Source of the DNA: Natrialbaceae archaeon Tc-Br11_E2g1
GTDB lineage: Archaea; Halobacteriota; Halobacteria; Halobacteriales; Natrialbaceae
Assembly (NCBI GenBank): GCA_001564255.1
Contig: LKNC01000057.1
Span: 1-12,617, forward strand
Direction of reading: 5' to 3'
Length of the DNA: 12,617 nucleotides
Shown: piece by piece, positions 1 to 6,159 of the stretch
Position numbering within the stretch: the stretch's first letter is position 1
Layout: each line of letters opens with the position of its first letter
The notes under the pieces: generated by a model
The model's database searches: none
What the model was told of the DNA's origin: nothing
What the model saw: the letters and a program-made list of their open reading frames with translations, nothing else
Made by a program: the position numbers and the translations under genes

Positions 1-193
1 ATGTAGGCCGATGGTCGCGGTCATCGTGACAGACCATACTACAACCACCACGAAGAAAAATAGTCGCCAACCATACTGAAAGTGGTCGGTGAATCAGTAC
101 TAACTACTACTACATCTTACTGAATTTCGTAACAGTTACACAACCCCACGTGACCGGTGTGAGGTGCGGGTACGTTTTCGACCGGCCGCTGAA
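1..193. other. AT-richer intergenic edge; no confident gene
   Basis: This stretch is visibly AT-richer than the rest of the window. It contains a short trinucleotide run (act/tac units at 103-113), the octamer accatact twice (33-40 and 70-77), and a perfect 11-bp palindrome gtaacagttac at 129-139. On the minus strand, positions 93 to 1 are open and run off the edge. They encode a short hydrophobic string with FFFVVVVVW, which could be the start of a small membrane protein (GTG at 51-49 or ATG further in), but the preceding TGA at 96-94 and the lack of a clear start leave this unproven. An A5 run at 56-60, read as U5 on the minus strand, could end the leftward operon. Confidence 0.4.
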
Positions 194-805
194 CTACTCG
201 AGGGCGACCCAGGCGTGGTAAAACCGCTGGAGTGCGGTCAGGTGGCCGACGACCGCGAGGAAGACGAGCAACCAGCCGACGATGTCGTAGCCGGCGACCT
301 CCCCGGAGATCGGATAGGCGACTGCGGCGACGACGCCGATGATCGCGAGCCTGTCAGCGCGCCCGACGAGGCCACCGTAGACCCGATCGAGGCCGACCGC
401 TTGGGCCTGGGTGCCGAGATAGGACGTCATCAGGACGCCCGTAACCGCTGCGATCCCGAGCAGGAAGTCCCCAAGGCCCGCCGCCAGGCCGACGACGACG
501 ACGATGTCGGCGTACCGATCGAGGACGTGATCGAGCAAGTCCCCGCCGGGGGAGGCGACACCCTGTTCGCGGGCGAGGGCACCGTCGACGACGTCGAGCC
601 AGCCGTTCAGAAACACGAGCACGGAGGCGACGACGTACCAGATCCGGTCCTCGACGCCACCCAGGTAGAAGGCGACGGCCGCGGCAACCGCCATCCCGAA
701 CGCCAGCACGCTCACGCCGTTCGGCGTCAGGCCGGCGCGATCGAAGCCCATGACGAACGGATCGAGCACGCCGGAGACGTAGGGTCTGAGCCTGTCGAGG
801 GTCAT
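194..805 (-). CDS. CDP-alcohol phosphatidyltransferase family membrane protein
   Basis: This 203-residue integral membrane enzyme of the CDP-alcohol phosphatidyltransferase family transfers a phospho-alcohol from a CDP-activated lipid or alcohol to an acceptor during polar lipid synthesis. The family signature is complete: Asp71, Asp74-Gly75, Ala78-Arg79, Gly88, Asp92 and Asp96, in the spacing D-x2-D-G-x2-A-R-x8-G-x3-D-x3-D. These Asp residues bind the catalytic metals. Several hydrophobic segments follow (about residues 30-50, 55-70, 100-120 and 170-190). The ATG at 805-803 overlaps the upstream TGA at 804-802 (ATGA), so translation is probably coupled to the adenylate kinase gene. Haloarchaea carry several paralogues (archaetidyl-glycerol, -serine and -inositol types). 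The acceptor cannot be read from the sequence, so I give no symbol. Confidence 0.9.
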   Translation of the reverse strand: MTLDRLRPYVSGVLDPFVMGFDRAGLTPNGVSVLAFGMAVAAAVAFYLGGVEDRIWYVVASVLVFLNGWLDVVDGALAREQGVASPGGDLLDHVLDRYADIVVVVGLAAGLGDFLLGIAAVTGVLMTSYLGTQAQAVGLDRVYGGLVGRADRLAIIGVVAAVAYPISGEVAGYDIVGWLLVFLAVVGHLTALQRFYHAWVALE

Positions 806-1311
806 AGATACGAGAGGTACTCGACCTCGCCGGCACTCGGCTCTCGCTCGCCGTGGATGACGGCCTCGAGGTCGCCGGCCACCGCCGCGGGCGTCCGGCC
901 CGTCGTATCGATCTCGTACACCGACTCCGTGCCGTGACGGTCGACCGCCTGCGTGAGGATCACGTCTACGGCCTCGCTCTCGGCGTTCTCACTCGCTTTC
1001 GCCTCGCTCTCGCCGCGCTCGAGTAACCGTTCCTCGAGTTCCCCGGGGTGACATCGGAGGACCGCGACGCGGTCGGCCTCGACGTGGTGGGCGAGGTGGG
1101 ATTCGATCACACACTCCTCGCGATCGGCGAGCCAGGACTCGAGGGCCTCGAGGTCGACGATCTTGCTCCCCTCGCGGCCCTCGTCGACGTCGGTGTAGAG
1201 TCCTTCGGGTTCGATGGCCTCGTTCACGTGGATCACCTCGAGGTCCGTCTCGAGGCACGCCGTCACAGTCGTCTTGCCCGTTCCGGGCGTGCCGGTGACG
1301 GCCACTCTCAC
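802..1311 (-). CDS. AK6/Fap7-type adenylate kinase
   Basis: This 169-residue P-loop NMP kinase belongs to the archaeal AK6/Fap7 family, which interconverts AMP, ADP and ATP. In eukaryotes and some archaea the family also acts in small-subunit ribosome maturation. The N-terminus runs straight into the Walker A motif GTPGTGKT (residues 7-14). Residues 70-76 (ESHLAHH) match the family's His-containing motif after the central strand. The GTG start at 1311-1309 overlaps the hisC stop at 1310-1308 (GTGA). An in-frame start at 1425 would add 38 Arg/Gly-rich residues read antisense-like through the hisC 3' end, which is implausible for an acidic haloarchaeal protein. The middle gene of a three-gene overlapping operon, it lies between hisC and a lipid synthase with no metabolic link to either. 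Confidence 0.88.
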   Translation of the reverse strand: MRVAVTGTPGTGKTTVTACLETDLEVIHVNEAIEPEGLYTDVDEGREGSKIVDLEALESWLADREECVIESHLAHHVEADRVAVLRCHPGELEERLLERGESEAKASENAESEAVDVILTQAVDRHGTESVYEIDTTGRTPAAVAGDLEAVIHGEREPSAGEVEYLSYL

Positions 1312-2438
1312 CGTTCGGTCACCTCGGCCGCGTCCGTTTCGTCGGCCCCCTCGGCCAACAGTTCGTTGAGCGTCTCGACGGCGCGTTCGGTCTCCGCCTC
1401 GGTGCCACAGGTGATCCGGATACACCCCGGGAGGCCGAAACTGGTACAGTCTCTGACGATGACGCCCCGCTCTTGCATCCCCTCGGCGACGACGCTCGCG
1501 TTCCCGACGTCGACGAGGACGAAATTGGCCTCGCTCTCCCAGACGTGGGCGTCGACGGTCTCGCGCATGTACTCGCGGGCGTCGCGGGCCGTCTCGACCG
1601 TCCGGGAGACGTGTTCGTCGTCTCCCACGGCGGCGAGTCCGGCCCGGCAGGCGAGTTCACTCGCTGCGAAGGGGGTGTTCACGCGGGTGTAGGCCCCACC
1701 CCACTCGCCGGGGACGACGGCGTACCCCAGACGGATCCCCGCGAGGCCGTAGGCCTTCGAGAACGTCCGCAGGACGGCCACGTCGTCGCGGGCTGAAAAG
1801 CCCGCCCGCCCTTCGGTCAGGGCGAGCGCGCTCTCGCGGTCGGTGAACTCGCCGTAGGCCTCGTCGACGACCACGAGCGTCCTCTCGTCGGTCCCCTCGG
1901 CGACCCGCTGGATCTCCTCGAGTGCCATCGTCGATCCCGAGGGGTTGTGCGGACTCGTGATCCAGACGAGTCGGTCGCCGTCGTAGCCTTCGAGGACGGT
2001 CTCGGCCGTTTGTTCGAACTCCTCGGCTCTCGAGAGGTCGTACTCGCGGACCTCGCCGTGGTGAAAGCGCGAGCTCATCCCGTAGTAGGCAAAGCCCGGC
2101 GAGGGGACGAGGACGCTGTCACCGGGCTCGAGGGTCGCCCTGTGGAGGTAGTCGATCGCGCCGTCGCCGCCGTTTCCGAGCCACACCTGCTCGCCGTCGA
2201 CGTCCCACTTCTCGGCGAGGGCGTCGGTGAGGTCGGCGTGGGCGGCTTTCGGGTAGGAGCTGACACTCGAGGCGGCCTCGCGGACCGCGACGGTGGCCGC
2301 GGGCGAGGGGCCGTGGGGGTTCTCGTTGGAGGCCAGTTTGACGAACTCGTCGGGCTCGCGGCCGAGTTCGCGGGCGACCTCCTCGATCCCCCGACCCGCC
2401 TCGTATGCGACGTGGGTGGACAGGTCGCGTGGTTGCAT
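1308..2438 (-). CDS. hisC: Histidinol-phosphate aminotransferase
   Basis: This 376-residue fold-type I PLP aminotransferase converts imidazole-acetol phosphate and glutamate to histidinol phosphate in histidine biosynthesis. Family motifs in order are SNENPHGPSP (37-46), the substrate/PLP Asn in SPHNPSG (162-168), VVDEAYGEF (190-198) with the Asp that pairs with the PLP pyridine nitrogen, and TFSKAYGLAGIRLGYA (225-240) with Lys228 as the Schiff-base lysine. An Arg in CIRITCGT near the C-terminus should bind the substrate carboxylate. Length is normal for HisC. The ATG at 2438 has a TATA-like CTTAAG centred about 27 nt upstream, so the transcript is probably leaderless. First gene of an overlapping hisC, adenylate kinase, phosphatidyltransferase operon. 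No other his gene is in the window, in keeping with scattered his genes in haloarchaea. Confidence 0.93.
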   Translation of the reverse strand: MQPRDLSTHVAYEAGRGIEEVARELGREPDEFVKLASNENPHGPSPAATVAVREAASSVSSYPKAAHADLTDALAEKWDVDGEQVWLGNGGDGAIDYLHRATLEPGDSVLVPSPGFAYYGMSSRFHHGEVREYDLSRAEEFEQTAETVLEGYDGDRLVWITSPHNPSGSTMALEEIQRVAEGTDERTLVVVDEAYGEFTDRESALALTEGRAGFSARDDVAVLRTFSKAYGLAGIRLGYAVVPGEWGGAYTRVNTPFAASELACRAGLAAVGDDEHVSRTVETARDAREYMRETVDAHVWESEANFVLVDVGNASVVAEGMQERGVIVRDCTSFGLPGCIRITCGTEAETERAVETLNELLAEGADETDAAEVTER

Positions 2439-2462
2439 ACGCGAAGGGTCCGCCTCGGGGGC

Positions 2463-2468
2463 CTTAAG
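2463..2468 (-). promoter_or_regulatory. TATA-like box of hisC operon
   Basis: CTTAAG on the minus strand is centred about 27 nt before the A of the hisC ATG (2438). This is the usual TATA-to-start distance for haloarchaeal leaderless genes. The palindrome at 2478-2494 lies just upstream of it. Confidence 0.55.
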
Positions 2469-2477
2469 ACTGCTTAC

Positions 2478-2494
2478 ACGGACTGACGGTCCGT
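2478..2494. terminator. Hairpin between hydrolase stop and hisC promoter
   Basis: acggac (2478-2483) and gtccgt (2489-2494) form a perfect 6-bp stem with a 5-nt loop. It begins about 10 nt after the hydrolase stop (2505) and lies just upstream of the hisC TATA box. It could be a 3'-end hairpin of the upstream unit or an operator-like palindrome for hisC. No U-tract follows it. Confidence 0.3.
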
Positions 2495-2504
2495 CGAGAC
2501 TGGG

Positions 2505-3344
2505 TCACAGAAACGTCCGCAAGATCCCGTTGAACGTCTCCGGTCGCTCCCGTGGCACCCAGTGTCCACAGTCCTCGAGGACCTCGAGGTCGGCCTGTGG
2601 AATCCGCTCTGCTGCACGTTTCGACCAGCGGGCGGGGAACAGTGGATCCTCCGAGCCGTGGACGAGCAGCGTGGGGACCGAAAGCCGCTGGAGGTCGCTG
2701 GCGTAGTTCGTCAGTGCCGTCCCGTCGGCTGCGAGTTCGTTGCGCTGGAATGCCTCGAACGCCGAACCGGCACCTGGCTCGCTCGCGCGTTCTTTCACAC
2801 CCTCGACGAACTCCCGGGGGAGTCCGGCGGGATCCGAAACGACGTTCCCGAGACCGACACGGGTGGCCGTCCTCGAGGTCCCCAAGGCGTTCCACCCGAG
2901 GGTGTTGGCGCCGGGAAGGTGTGCGGTGGTCTTCCAGAGCGCCCCGACCGGGATCTCCTCGCCGAGCCCGTAGCTCCCGACGAGTGCCAGCCGGTTCACC
3001 CGGTCTGTGTTCTCTAAGGCGTACCCGAGTGCCGCCGCCCCACCCATCGAGAGCCCGACGAGGATCGCGTCGTCGACGTCGATCGACTCGAGAAAGCCCT
3101 CGAGAAGGGAGACGTAGCTCTCCGTGGAGTGGGTCACGTCGCCGACGCTGTCGCCGTAGCCGGGCCAGTCGGGGGCGTAGACCCGGTGGGTCTCGGCGAG
3201 TTCGTCGATGGCGTGTCGCCACGAGAGGGTCGCGTCGTCGACGCCGCCGCCGTGAAGCAAGACGACCGGCGGCCCCGCGGCCCCCGCCCGCCGGTAGGCG
3301 ATCCGGGTCCCCTCGACGGTCCGCACGCCGGTTCCACCCGTCAT
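2505..3344 (-). CDS. Alpha/beta hydrolase
   Basis: This 279-residue soluble alpha/beta-hydrolase fold protein is probably an esterase or a C-C/ester hydrolase. The catalytic triad is visible: nucleophile Ser99 in GLSMGG (97-102), Asp233 in GSEDPLFP (230-237), and His261 in CGHWVPRE (259-266). The oxyanion-hole motif LLHGGG is at 29-34, and a cap region lies at about 128-215. There is no signal peptide, so it is cytoplasmic. The sequence does not show the substrate; the family includes MenH-, MhpC- and lysophospholipase-like enzymes. Its ATG (3344-3342) overlaps the stop of the preceding DUF5804-like gene (3343-3341) as ATGA, so the two are very likely co-transcribed and translationally coupled. 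Confidence 0.88.
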   Translation of the reverse strand: MTGGTGVRTVEGTRIAYRRAGAAGPPVVLLHGGGVDDATLSWRHAIDELAETHRVYAPDWPGYGDSVGDVTHSTESYVSLLEGFLESIDVDDAILVGLSMGGAAALGYALENTDRVNRLALVGSYGLGEEIPVGALWKTTAHLPGANTLGWNALGTSRTATRVGLGNVVSDPAGLPREFVEGVKERASEPGAGSAFEAFQRNELAADGTALTNYASDLQRLSVPTLLVHGSEDPLFPARWSKRAAERIPQADLEVLEDCGHWVPRERPETFNGILRTFL

Positions 3345-3847
3345 GGCGTAAACTCCGCTTCGGTGAGTCTGACGGCGAGGGTCTCGGAGACGTCGCGTAA
3401 GTCGTATTCGGGCACCTCACCGTCGGTCCGCCGGAGGTAAAGCGGTTCGACGAGTCGTGGCCGGTCGTGCAGTTGTGCCGTCGTCCCCCCCTCGGCGTCG
3501 GTTTCGGTCTCGGGCGTCTCGAGGCCGTAGAGTTTGAGCAACTCGCCGGTCTCCTCGGGGTCGACCTCGCCAGTACGAAGCGCCTCGGCGAGTTCCCGGG
3601 AGAGCCACTCCGTCTCGCTGACGCTCGGATCGTGGACGAGAACCTCCTCGACAAAGCGGACGATGTACCACTGGAGGTCGTTGAGCAAGGAGACGGCACC
3701 GCCGACGCTCACCGTCCGCACCGCCAGTGCGTTCTCGAACGGCCGTTCCAGGTCGTAGGTCGCGAGGGCCTCCCGGGAGGTTTCCCTCGAGAGCAGTTCG
3801 TATCGCAGGTTCACCTCCGGAGAGCCGACGAGACAGATGCGTGTCAC
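3341..3847 (-). CDS. Haloarchaeal conserved protein, DUF5804-like
   Basis: This protein of about 168 residues is of unknown function. From memory it resembles the haloarchaea-restricted DUF5804 family, which has an N-terminal ICLVGS.EVNLRYELLSRET segment followed by a region around SLLNDLQWYIVRFVEEVLV. There is no signal peptide, clear membrane span or recognisable catalytic motif. A low-complexity acidic linker (about 115-125) divides it. Two GTG starts are in frame, at 3856 and 3847. I prefer 3847-3845 because family members begin M-T-R and because a TATA-like ACATTA (3871-3876) is centred about 26 nt upstream of it. The 3' end overlaps the hydrolase ATG, so any function is probably linked to that enzyme. 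Confidence 0.75.
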   Translation of the reverse strand: MTRICLVGSPEVNLRYELLSRETSREALATYDLERPFENALAVRTVSVGGAVSLLNDLQWYIVRFVEEVLVHDPSVSETEWLSRELAEALRTGEVDPEETGELLKLYGLETPETETDAEGGTTAQLHDRPRLVEPLYLRRTDGEVPEYDLRDVSETLAVRLTEAEFTP

Positions 3848-3870
3848 TGGTTTCACTGGGGTCGAGAACG

Positions 3871-3876
3871 TAATGT
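3871..3876 (-). promoter_or_regulatory. TATA-like box of the DUF5804-like gene
   Basis: ACATTA on the minus strand, preceded by a purine-rich CGAAACC that could serve as the BRE, is centred about 26 nt upstream of the GTG at 3847. It supports that start over the GTG at 3856. Confidence 0.35.
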
Positions 3877-3935
3877 CGGTTTCGCCTGCAAACGGCCGGC
3901 CGTCCGATCACCGCGGGAGGTCAGACGCCGGTGGG

Positions 3936-3955
3936 CCGACGACGCCGCGCGTCGG
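3936..3955. terminator. GC-rich hairpin downstream of thiI
   Basis: ccgacg (3936-3941) pairs with cgtcgg (3950-3955), leaving an 8-nt loop. An alternative 5-bp stem gacgc/gcgtc with a 3-nt loop uses the same bases. It lies about 28 nt after the thiI stop on the minus strand, in a 126-nt non-coding gap. No U-tract follows it, so a terminator role is tentative. Confidence 0.25.
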
Positions 3956-3982
3956 TCTCGACGGTAGCGTCGCCCGGCGGCT

Positions 3983-5161
3983 CTAGAGTGTGACGATCGT
4001 CGCCTCGGCGGCGACCTCCTCGGCGCGCTCGATGAGACCATCGGGTTCGGCCCCGAGTAAGGGCTCTGCGCGGGCGTTGGTCTCGGCGCGGTCGGGGGCG
4101 AGGCGGTTACAGCCGGCGTCGATGGTCGAGTCGGTGAACGTCCCGATCTCCCGGGCGCGGGCGACGATGTCATGTTTGTCCCAGGTCAGGAGGGGACGGT
4201 GGATCGGCAGTTCGGTCACGCGGCTCGTCACCCCGATGTTCTGTGCGGTCTGACTGGACTTCTGGCCGATCGCCTCGCCGGTGACGATGCCACTGGCGTC
4301 GACCCGTTCGGCGATACACTCGGCGATACGGTAGAAAAACCGCCGCAGCGAGAGCATCCGCCCTTCCTCCATCCCCTCGGCGAGGGTGGCGACGGCCTCG
4401 CCGCCGGGGACCCGGTAGACGTCCATCTCGAAGTTCGGCGCGTAGCGGGAGAGTGAGCGGACGGTCTCGTAGGCCCGGACCTCGTGATCTACGCCACCGT
4501 ACGCGCCGAGGTCGACGTAGACGGGGATCACGGGACTCCCCCGGCACATCACCTCGTAAGCCGCCACGGGCGAGTCGATCCCGCCGCTGACGAGCGCGAC
4601 CATCGGGGCCTGCGATCCGAGGGGGAGGCCGCCGGGGCCGGGAACGCTCTCGAGGTAGACGAACGCGGTCTCCTCGCGGACCTCGACGCCGAAGGTGACG
4701 TCGGGTTCCTCGAGGTCGACGTCCGGTTCGAACACGTCTTCGACCGCCTCCCGGATCGCGTCACCGCCCTCGATCGCGACGTCCTCGCTGGTAAAGGGGA
4801 GGTCCTTGGCGGCCCGGCGGGCGTCGACCGCGAAGGATCCGCCGTCGTAGCATTCGCGGGCGGTTTCGGCCAGAGCCTCGCGGACGGCCTCGAGGTCGGG
4901 TGAGACCGTCAGACAGGCGCTCGCGGAGACGACACCGAAGGCGTCTGCGGCCGTCCCGGTCGCCTCCTCGACCGCGTCCTCGGTGGTGTGGATCACCGGC
5001 CTGCTCCAGCGTTGTTCGACATCGCCGGGGAGTTCGCGGTCGGAGAGGAGGGCCTCGATGTTCTCCGCGAGGATCCCCTCCATGTACCGCGTTACCTGCG
5101 TACTCTTCGTGTTCAGGTCCCCGTGGCGGACCAGAACGACGTCGGCTCCCGGCGGGTGCAT
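3983..5161 (-). CDS. thiI: tRNA 4-thiouridine synthase ThiI
   Basis: This 392-residue enzyme adenylates U8 of tRNA and replaces its oxygen with sulfur to give s4U. The order is an N-terminal ferredoxin-like domain (VRHGDLNTKS at 11-20), a THUMP domain (about 60-172), and an ATP-pyrophosphatase domain with PP-loop SGGIDSP (192-198). GEAIGQKSSQTAQN (295-308) and DSTIDAGCNRLAP (344-356) follow; Cys351 corresponds to the PP-loop-domain cysteine that is catalytic in ThiI. The protein ends without a rhodanese domain, as in most archaea, so sulfur must come from another carrier or sulfide. The ATG at 5161 is chosen over one at 5239 because a strong TTATAG box lies 26-27 nt upstream and the extra 26 residues would cross that promoter. 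Confidence 0.92.
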   Translation of the reverse strand: MHPPGADVVLVRHGDLNTKSTQVTRYMEGILAENIEALLSDRELPGDVEQRWSRPVIHTTEDAVEEATGTAADAFGVVSASACLTVSPDLEAVREALAETARECYDGGSFAVDARRAAKDLPFTSEDVAIEGGDAIREAVEDVFEPDVDLEEPDVTFGVEVREETAFVYLESVPGPGGLPLGSQAPMVALVSGGIDSPVAAYEVMCRGSPVIPVYVDLGAYGGVDHEVRAYETVRSLSRYAPNFEMDVYRVPGGEAVATLAEGMEEGRMLSLRRFFYRIAECIAERVDASGIVTGEAIGQKSSQTAQNIGVTSRVTELPIHRPLLTWDKHDIVARAREIGTFTDSTIDAGCNRLAPDRAETNARAEPLLGAEPDGLIERAEEVAAEATIVTL

Positions 5162-5184
5162 ATAGACGGGGTACACCGTCGGGG

Positions 5185-5190
5185 CTATAA
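5185..5190 (-). promoter_or_regulatory. TATA box of thiI
   Basis: TTATAG on the minus strand is centred about 26.5 nt upstream of the ATG at 5161, implying a leaderless thiI mRNA. The same hexamer precedes metK. Confidence 0.65.
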
Positions 5191-5194
5191 GGGG

Positions 5195-5293
5195 ATTACG
5201 AGGACGGGTTTCGTCCGGACGCAGAACAACCGATCTCACAGCTCAATCGAGATCGCTTGTGGTCGTCGAATACGCTTCTCCCGAGAGATGGTG
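5195..5293. other. Non-coding remnant between thiI promoter and inverted-repeat element
   Basis: I see no gene here. A minus-strand frame stays open to a stop at 5236, but it continues out of the broken lipoprotein gene and looks nothing like a haloarchaeal protein (basic, no family similarity). It is best read as decayed or spacer DNA. Confidence 0.4.
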
Positions 5294-5408
5294 CTCATAC
5301 TGTCGGTCATAGATACGTACACCACCTCCGAGAGAAGACGAACTGACACGCGCTGTACCGCCAGTTCTGTCACACACGGGTTCACAGGTCCATGACCGAC
5401 AGTATCAG
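5294..5408. repeat. 115-bp element bounded by 17-bp inverted repeats
   Basis: The left end (5294-5310) and the reverse complement of the right end (5392-5408) agree at 16 of 17 positions. The inner 14 bases, atactgtcggtcat at 5297-5310 and atgaccgacagtat at 5392-5405, match perfectly. A second nested pair, gaactg (5340-5345) and cagttc (5362-5367), is nearly concentric with the outer pair. No transposase lies inside and I find no target-site duplication (gtg and tcg flank it). It sits where the 3' end of a broken lipoprotein gene would be. Possible readings are a MITE-like non-autonomous element, a pair of binding sites, or a long-looped hairpin. Confidence 0.6.
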
Positions 5409-5710
5409 TCGTGACGACCCGTCTCAGACCGTCTGGGGCCGTTACCTCGATGTGATATCCCGTCCGTACGAGGTCCTCAGAGCAGGACCTGCCCGAGATT
5501 CCACTCGAGTCTTCAGCGGCGACGACGAGCAGATCGAGTCTGGATCGTCTCACCGTCAACGGAGATTTCCGGTGGATGGATCGTGTCCAGTTCCGGATCG
5601 GTCGGTTCGAACTCCGCCTCGGGGCCGAAACCCGGTAACCGACCGAGACACCCCGAAACGGCCAGCGTACCACAACCAGCCGTCGCTGTGAGAAACGCCC
5701 TACGTCTCAT
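5409..5710 (-). pseudogene. Tat-type lipoprotein gene, broken by a frameshifting deletion
   Basis: The gene begins at ATG 5710-5708 with a clear haloarchaeal lipoprotein export signal: MRRRAFLTATAGCG with twin Arg, then lipobox AVSGC and Cys21 as the lipidated residue. An acidic, Pro-rich stretch follows. After residue 57 (near 5540) this frame soon leaves family-like sequence and stops at 5513. The neighbouring frame takes up at 5538 with a secreted-protein-like C-terminal piece (RLDLLVVAAEDSSG, then SCSEDLVRTGYHIEV), which fades near 5409 where the inverted-repeat element begins. From memory, intact haloarchaeal relatives have about 25 more residues, including a Cys, between the two pieces. 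I infer an internal deletion that is not a multiple of three. A TATA-like box is still in place upstream. Confidence 0.65.
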
Positions 5711-5734
5711 ATGACTAACCCTTCTCTGTTGGAT

Positions 5735-5740
5735 GAAATA
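5735..5740 (-). promoter_or_regulatory. TATA-like box of broken lipoprotein gene
   Basis: TATTTC, within CTATTTCATCC on the minus strand, is centred about 27.5 nt upstream of ATG 5710. The promoter seems to have outlived the reading frame. Confidence 0.45.
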
Positions 5741-5783
5741 GTTACTGTCCAAGGTGGGATGAAATGAGCGATTCGGGTTCGGG

Positions 5784-5789
5784 TTTATG
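5784..5789 (+). promoter_or_regulatory. TATA-like box of methyltransferase remnant
   Basis: TTTATG is centred about 25.5 nt upstream of the ATG at 5812, so the remnant may still be transcribed without a leader. Confidence 0.4.
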
Positions 5790-5811
5790 ACCCCACAACC
5801 CGACCTCGGGT

Positions 5812-6159
5812 ATGTGTCCAAAGACCGTCCTCGCCGTCGACGCCTCCCCGGAGATGGTACGGACCGCCGTCACCTGTCGCATCGCGGCCCACCACTTCCC
5901 CGACCCGGAGGCGTTCGTCGACGAGGTCGCCCGCATCCTCCGCCCCGGCGGACCCCTCGCCTTCGAGGACAACGTCTCCCCCGACGACCCCGACCTCGAG
6001 GCAACCCTCAACCGCCTCGAGAAACTGCGTGACCCGACACACGTCCACTCCCACCGGACGGGGACCTGGGTCGGGTGGCTCGAGGCACGCGGGTTCGACC
6101 TCGAGGAGGTCGTTCACTTCAAAAAGCGCCTCGACTTTTCTCACTGGATCGAGGCCCAG
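5812..6159 (+). pseudogene. Truncated SAM-dependent methyltransferase remnant
   Basis: The frame encodes parts of a class I (UbiE/YcgJ-like) SAM methyltransferase with essential regions missing. The N-terminal third, including the glycine-rich SAM-binding motif I, is absent. Residues 6-18 (VLAVDASPEMVRT) match the strand with the acidic SAM-ribose contact. They then join directly at about residue 19/20 (near 5869) to VTCRIAAHHFPDPEAF and ILRPGG, which in intact relatives lie some 25 residues further on. The C-terminal part (HWIEAQ, to about 6158) runs into the 3' end of the convergent MFS gene. Beyond that the frame only reads antisense through the transporter to 6297. The frame is unbroken, so a short protein could be made, but it should not bind SAM normally. 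Confidence 0.65.
6121..6125 (-). terminator. U5 tract after MFS gene
   Basis: An A5 run reads as GCTTTTTG on the minus strand, about 35 nt beyond the MFS stop. Short U-tracts serve as haloarchaeal terminators, but this one is weak. Confidence 0.25.

Noticed and set aside
1312..1425. Longer start for the AK6 adenylate kinase at 1425
   Set aside because: The extra 38 residues are Arg/Gly-rich and overlap hisC coding sequence in another frame. The GTG at 1311 overlaps the hisC stop and leads straight into the Walker A motif.
1048..1692. Long plus-strand open frames opposite hisC, thiI, the AdoMet synthetase and other minus-strand genes
   Set aside because: These are typical GC-rich shadow frames. 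Opposite strands encode recognisable motif-complete enzymes, and the shadow proteins have no family features.
5162..5239. Longer ThiI start at 5239
   Set aside because: The extension would be encoded across the TTATAG promoter element and does not resemble ThiI N-termini.
5236..5673. Minus-strand frame of 145 codons as an independent gene
   Set aside because: Its first third is basic out-of-frame sequence and its middle is the displaced C-terminal piece of the lipoprotein. The rest runs through the inverted-repeat element.
5392..5691. Plus-strand frame of 99 codons starting in the inverted repeat
   Set aside because: It is antisense to the lipoprotein remnant, has no TATA box at the right distance, and resembles no haloarchaeal protein. 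Its ATG is only part of the repeat end.
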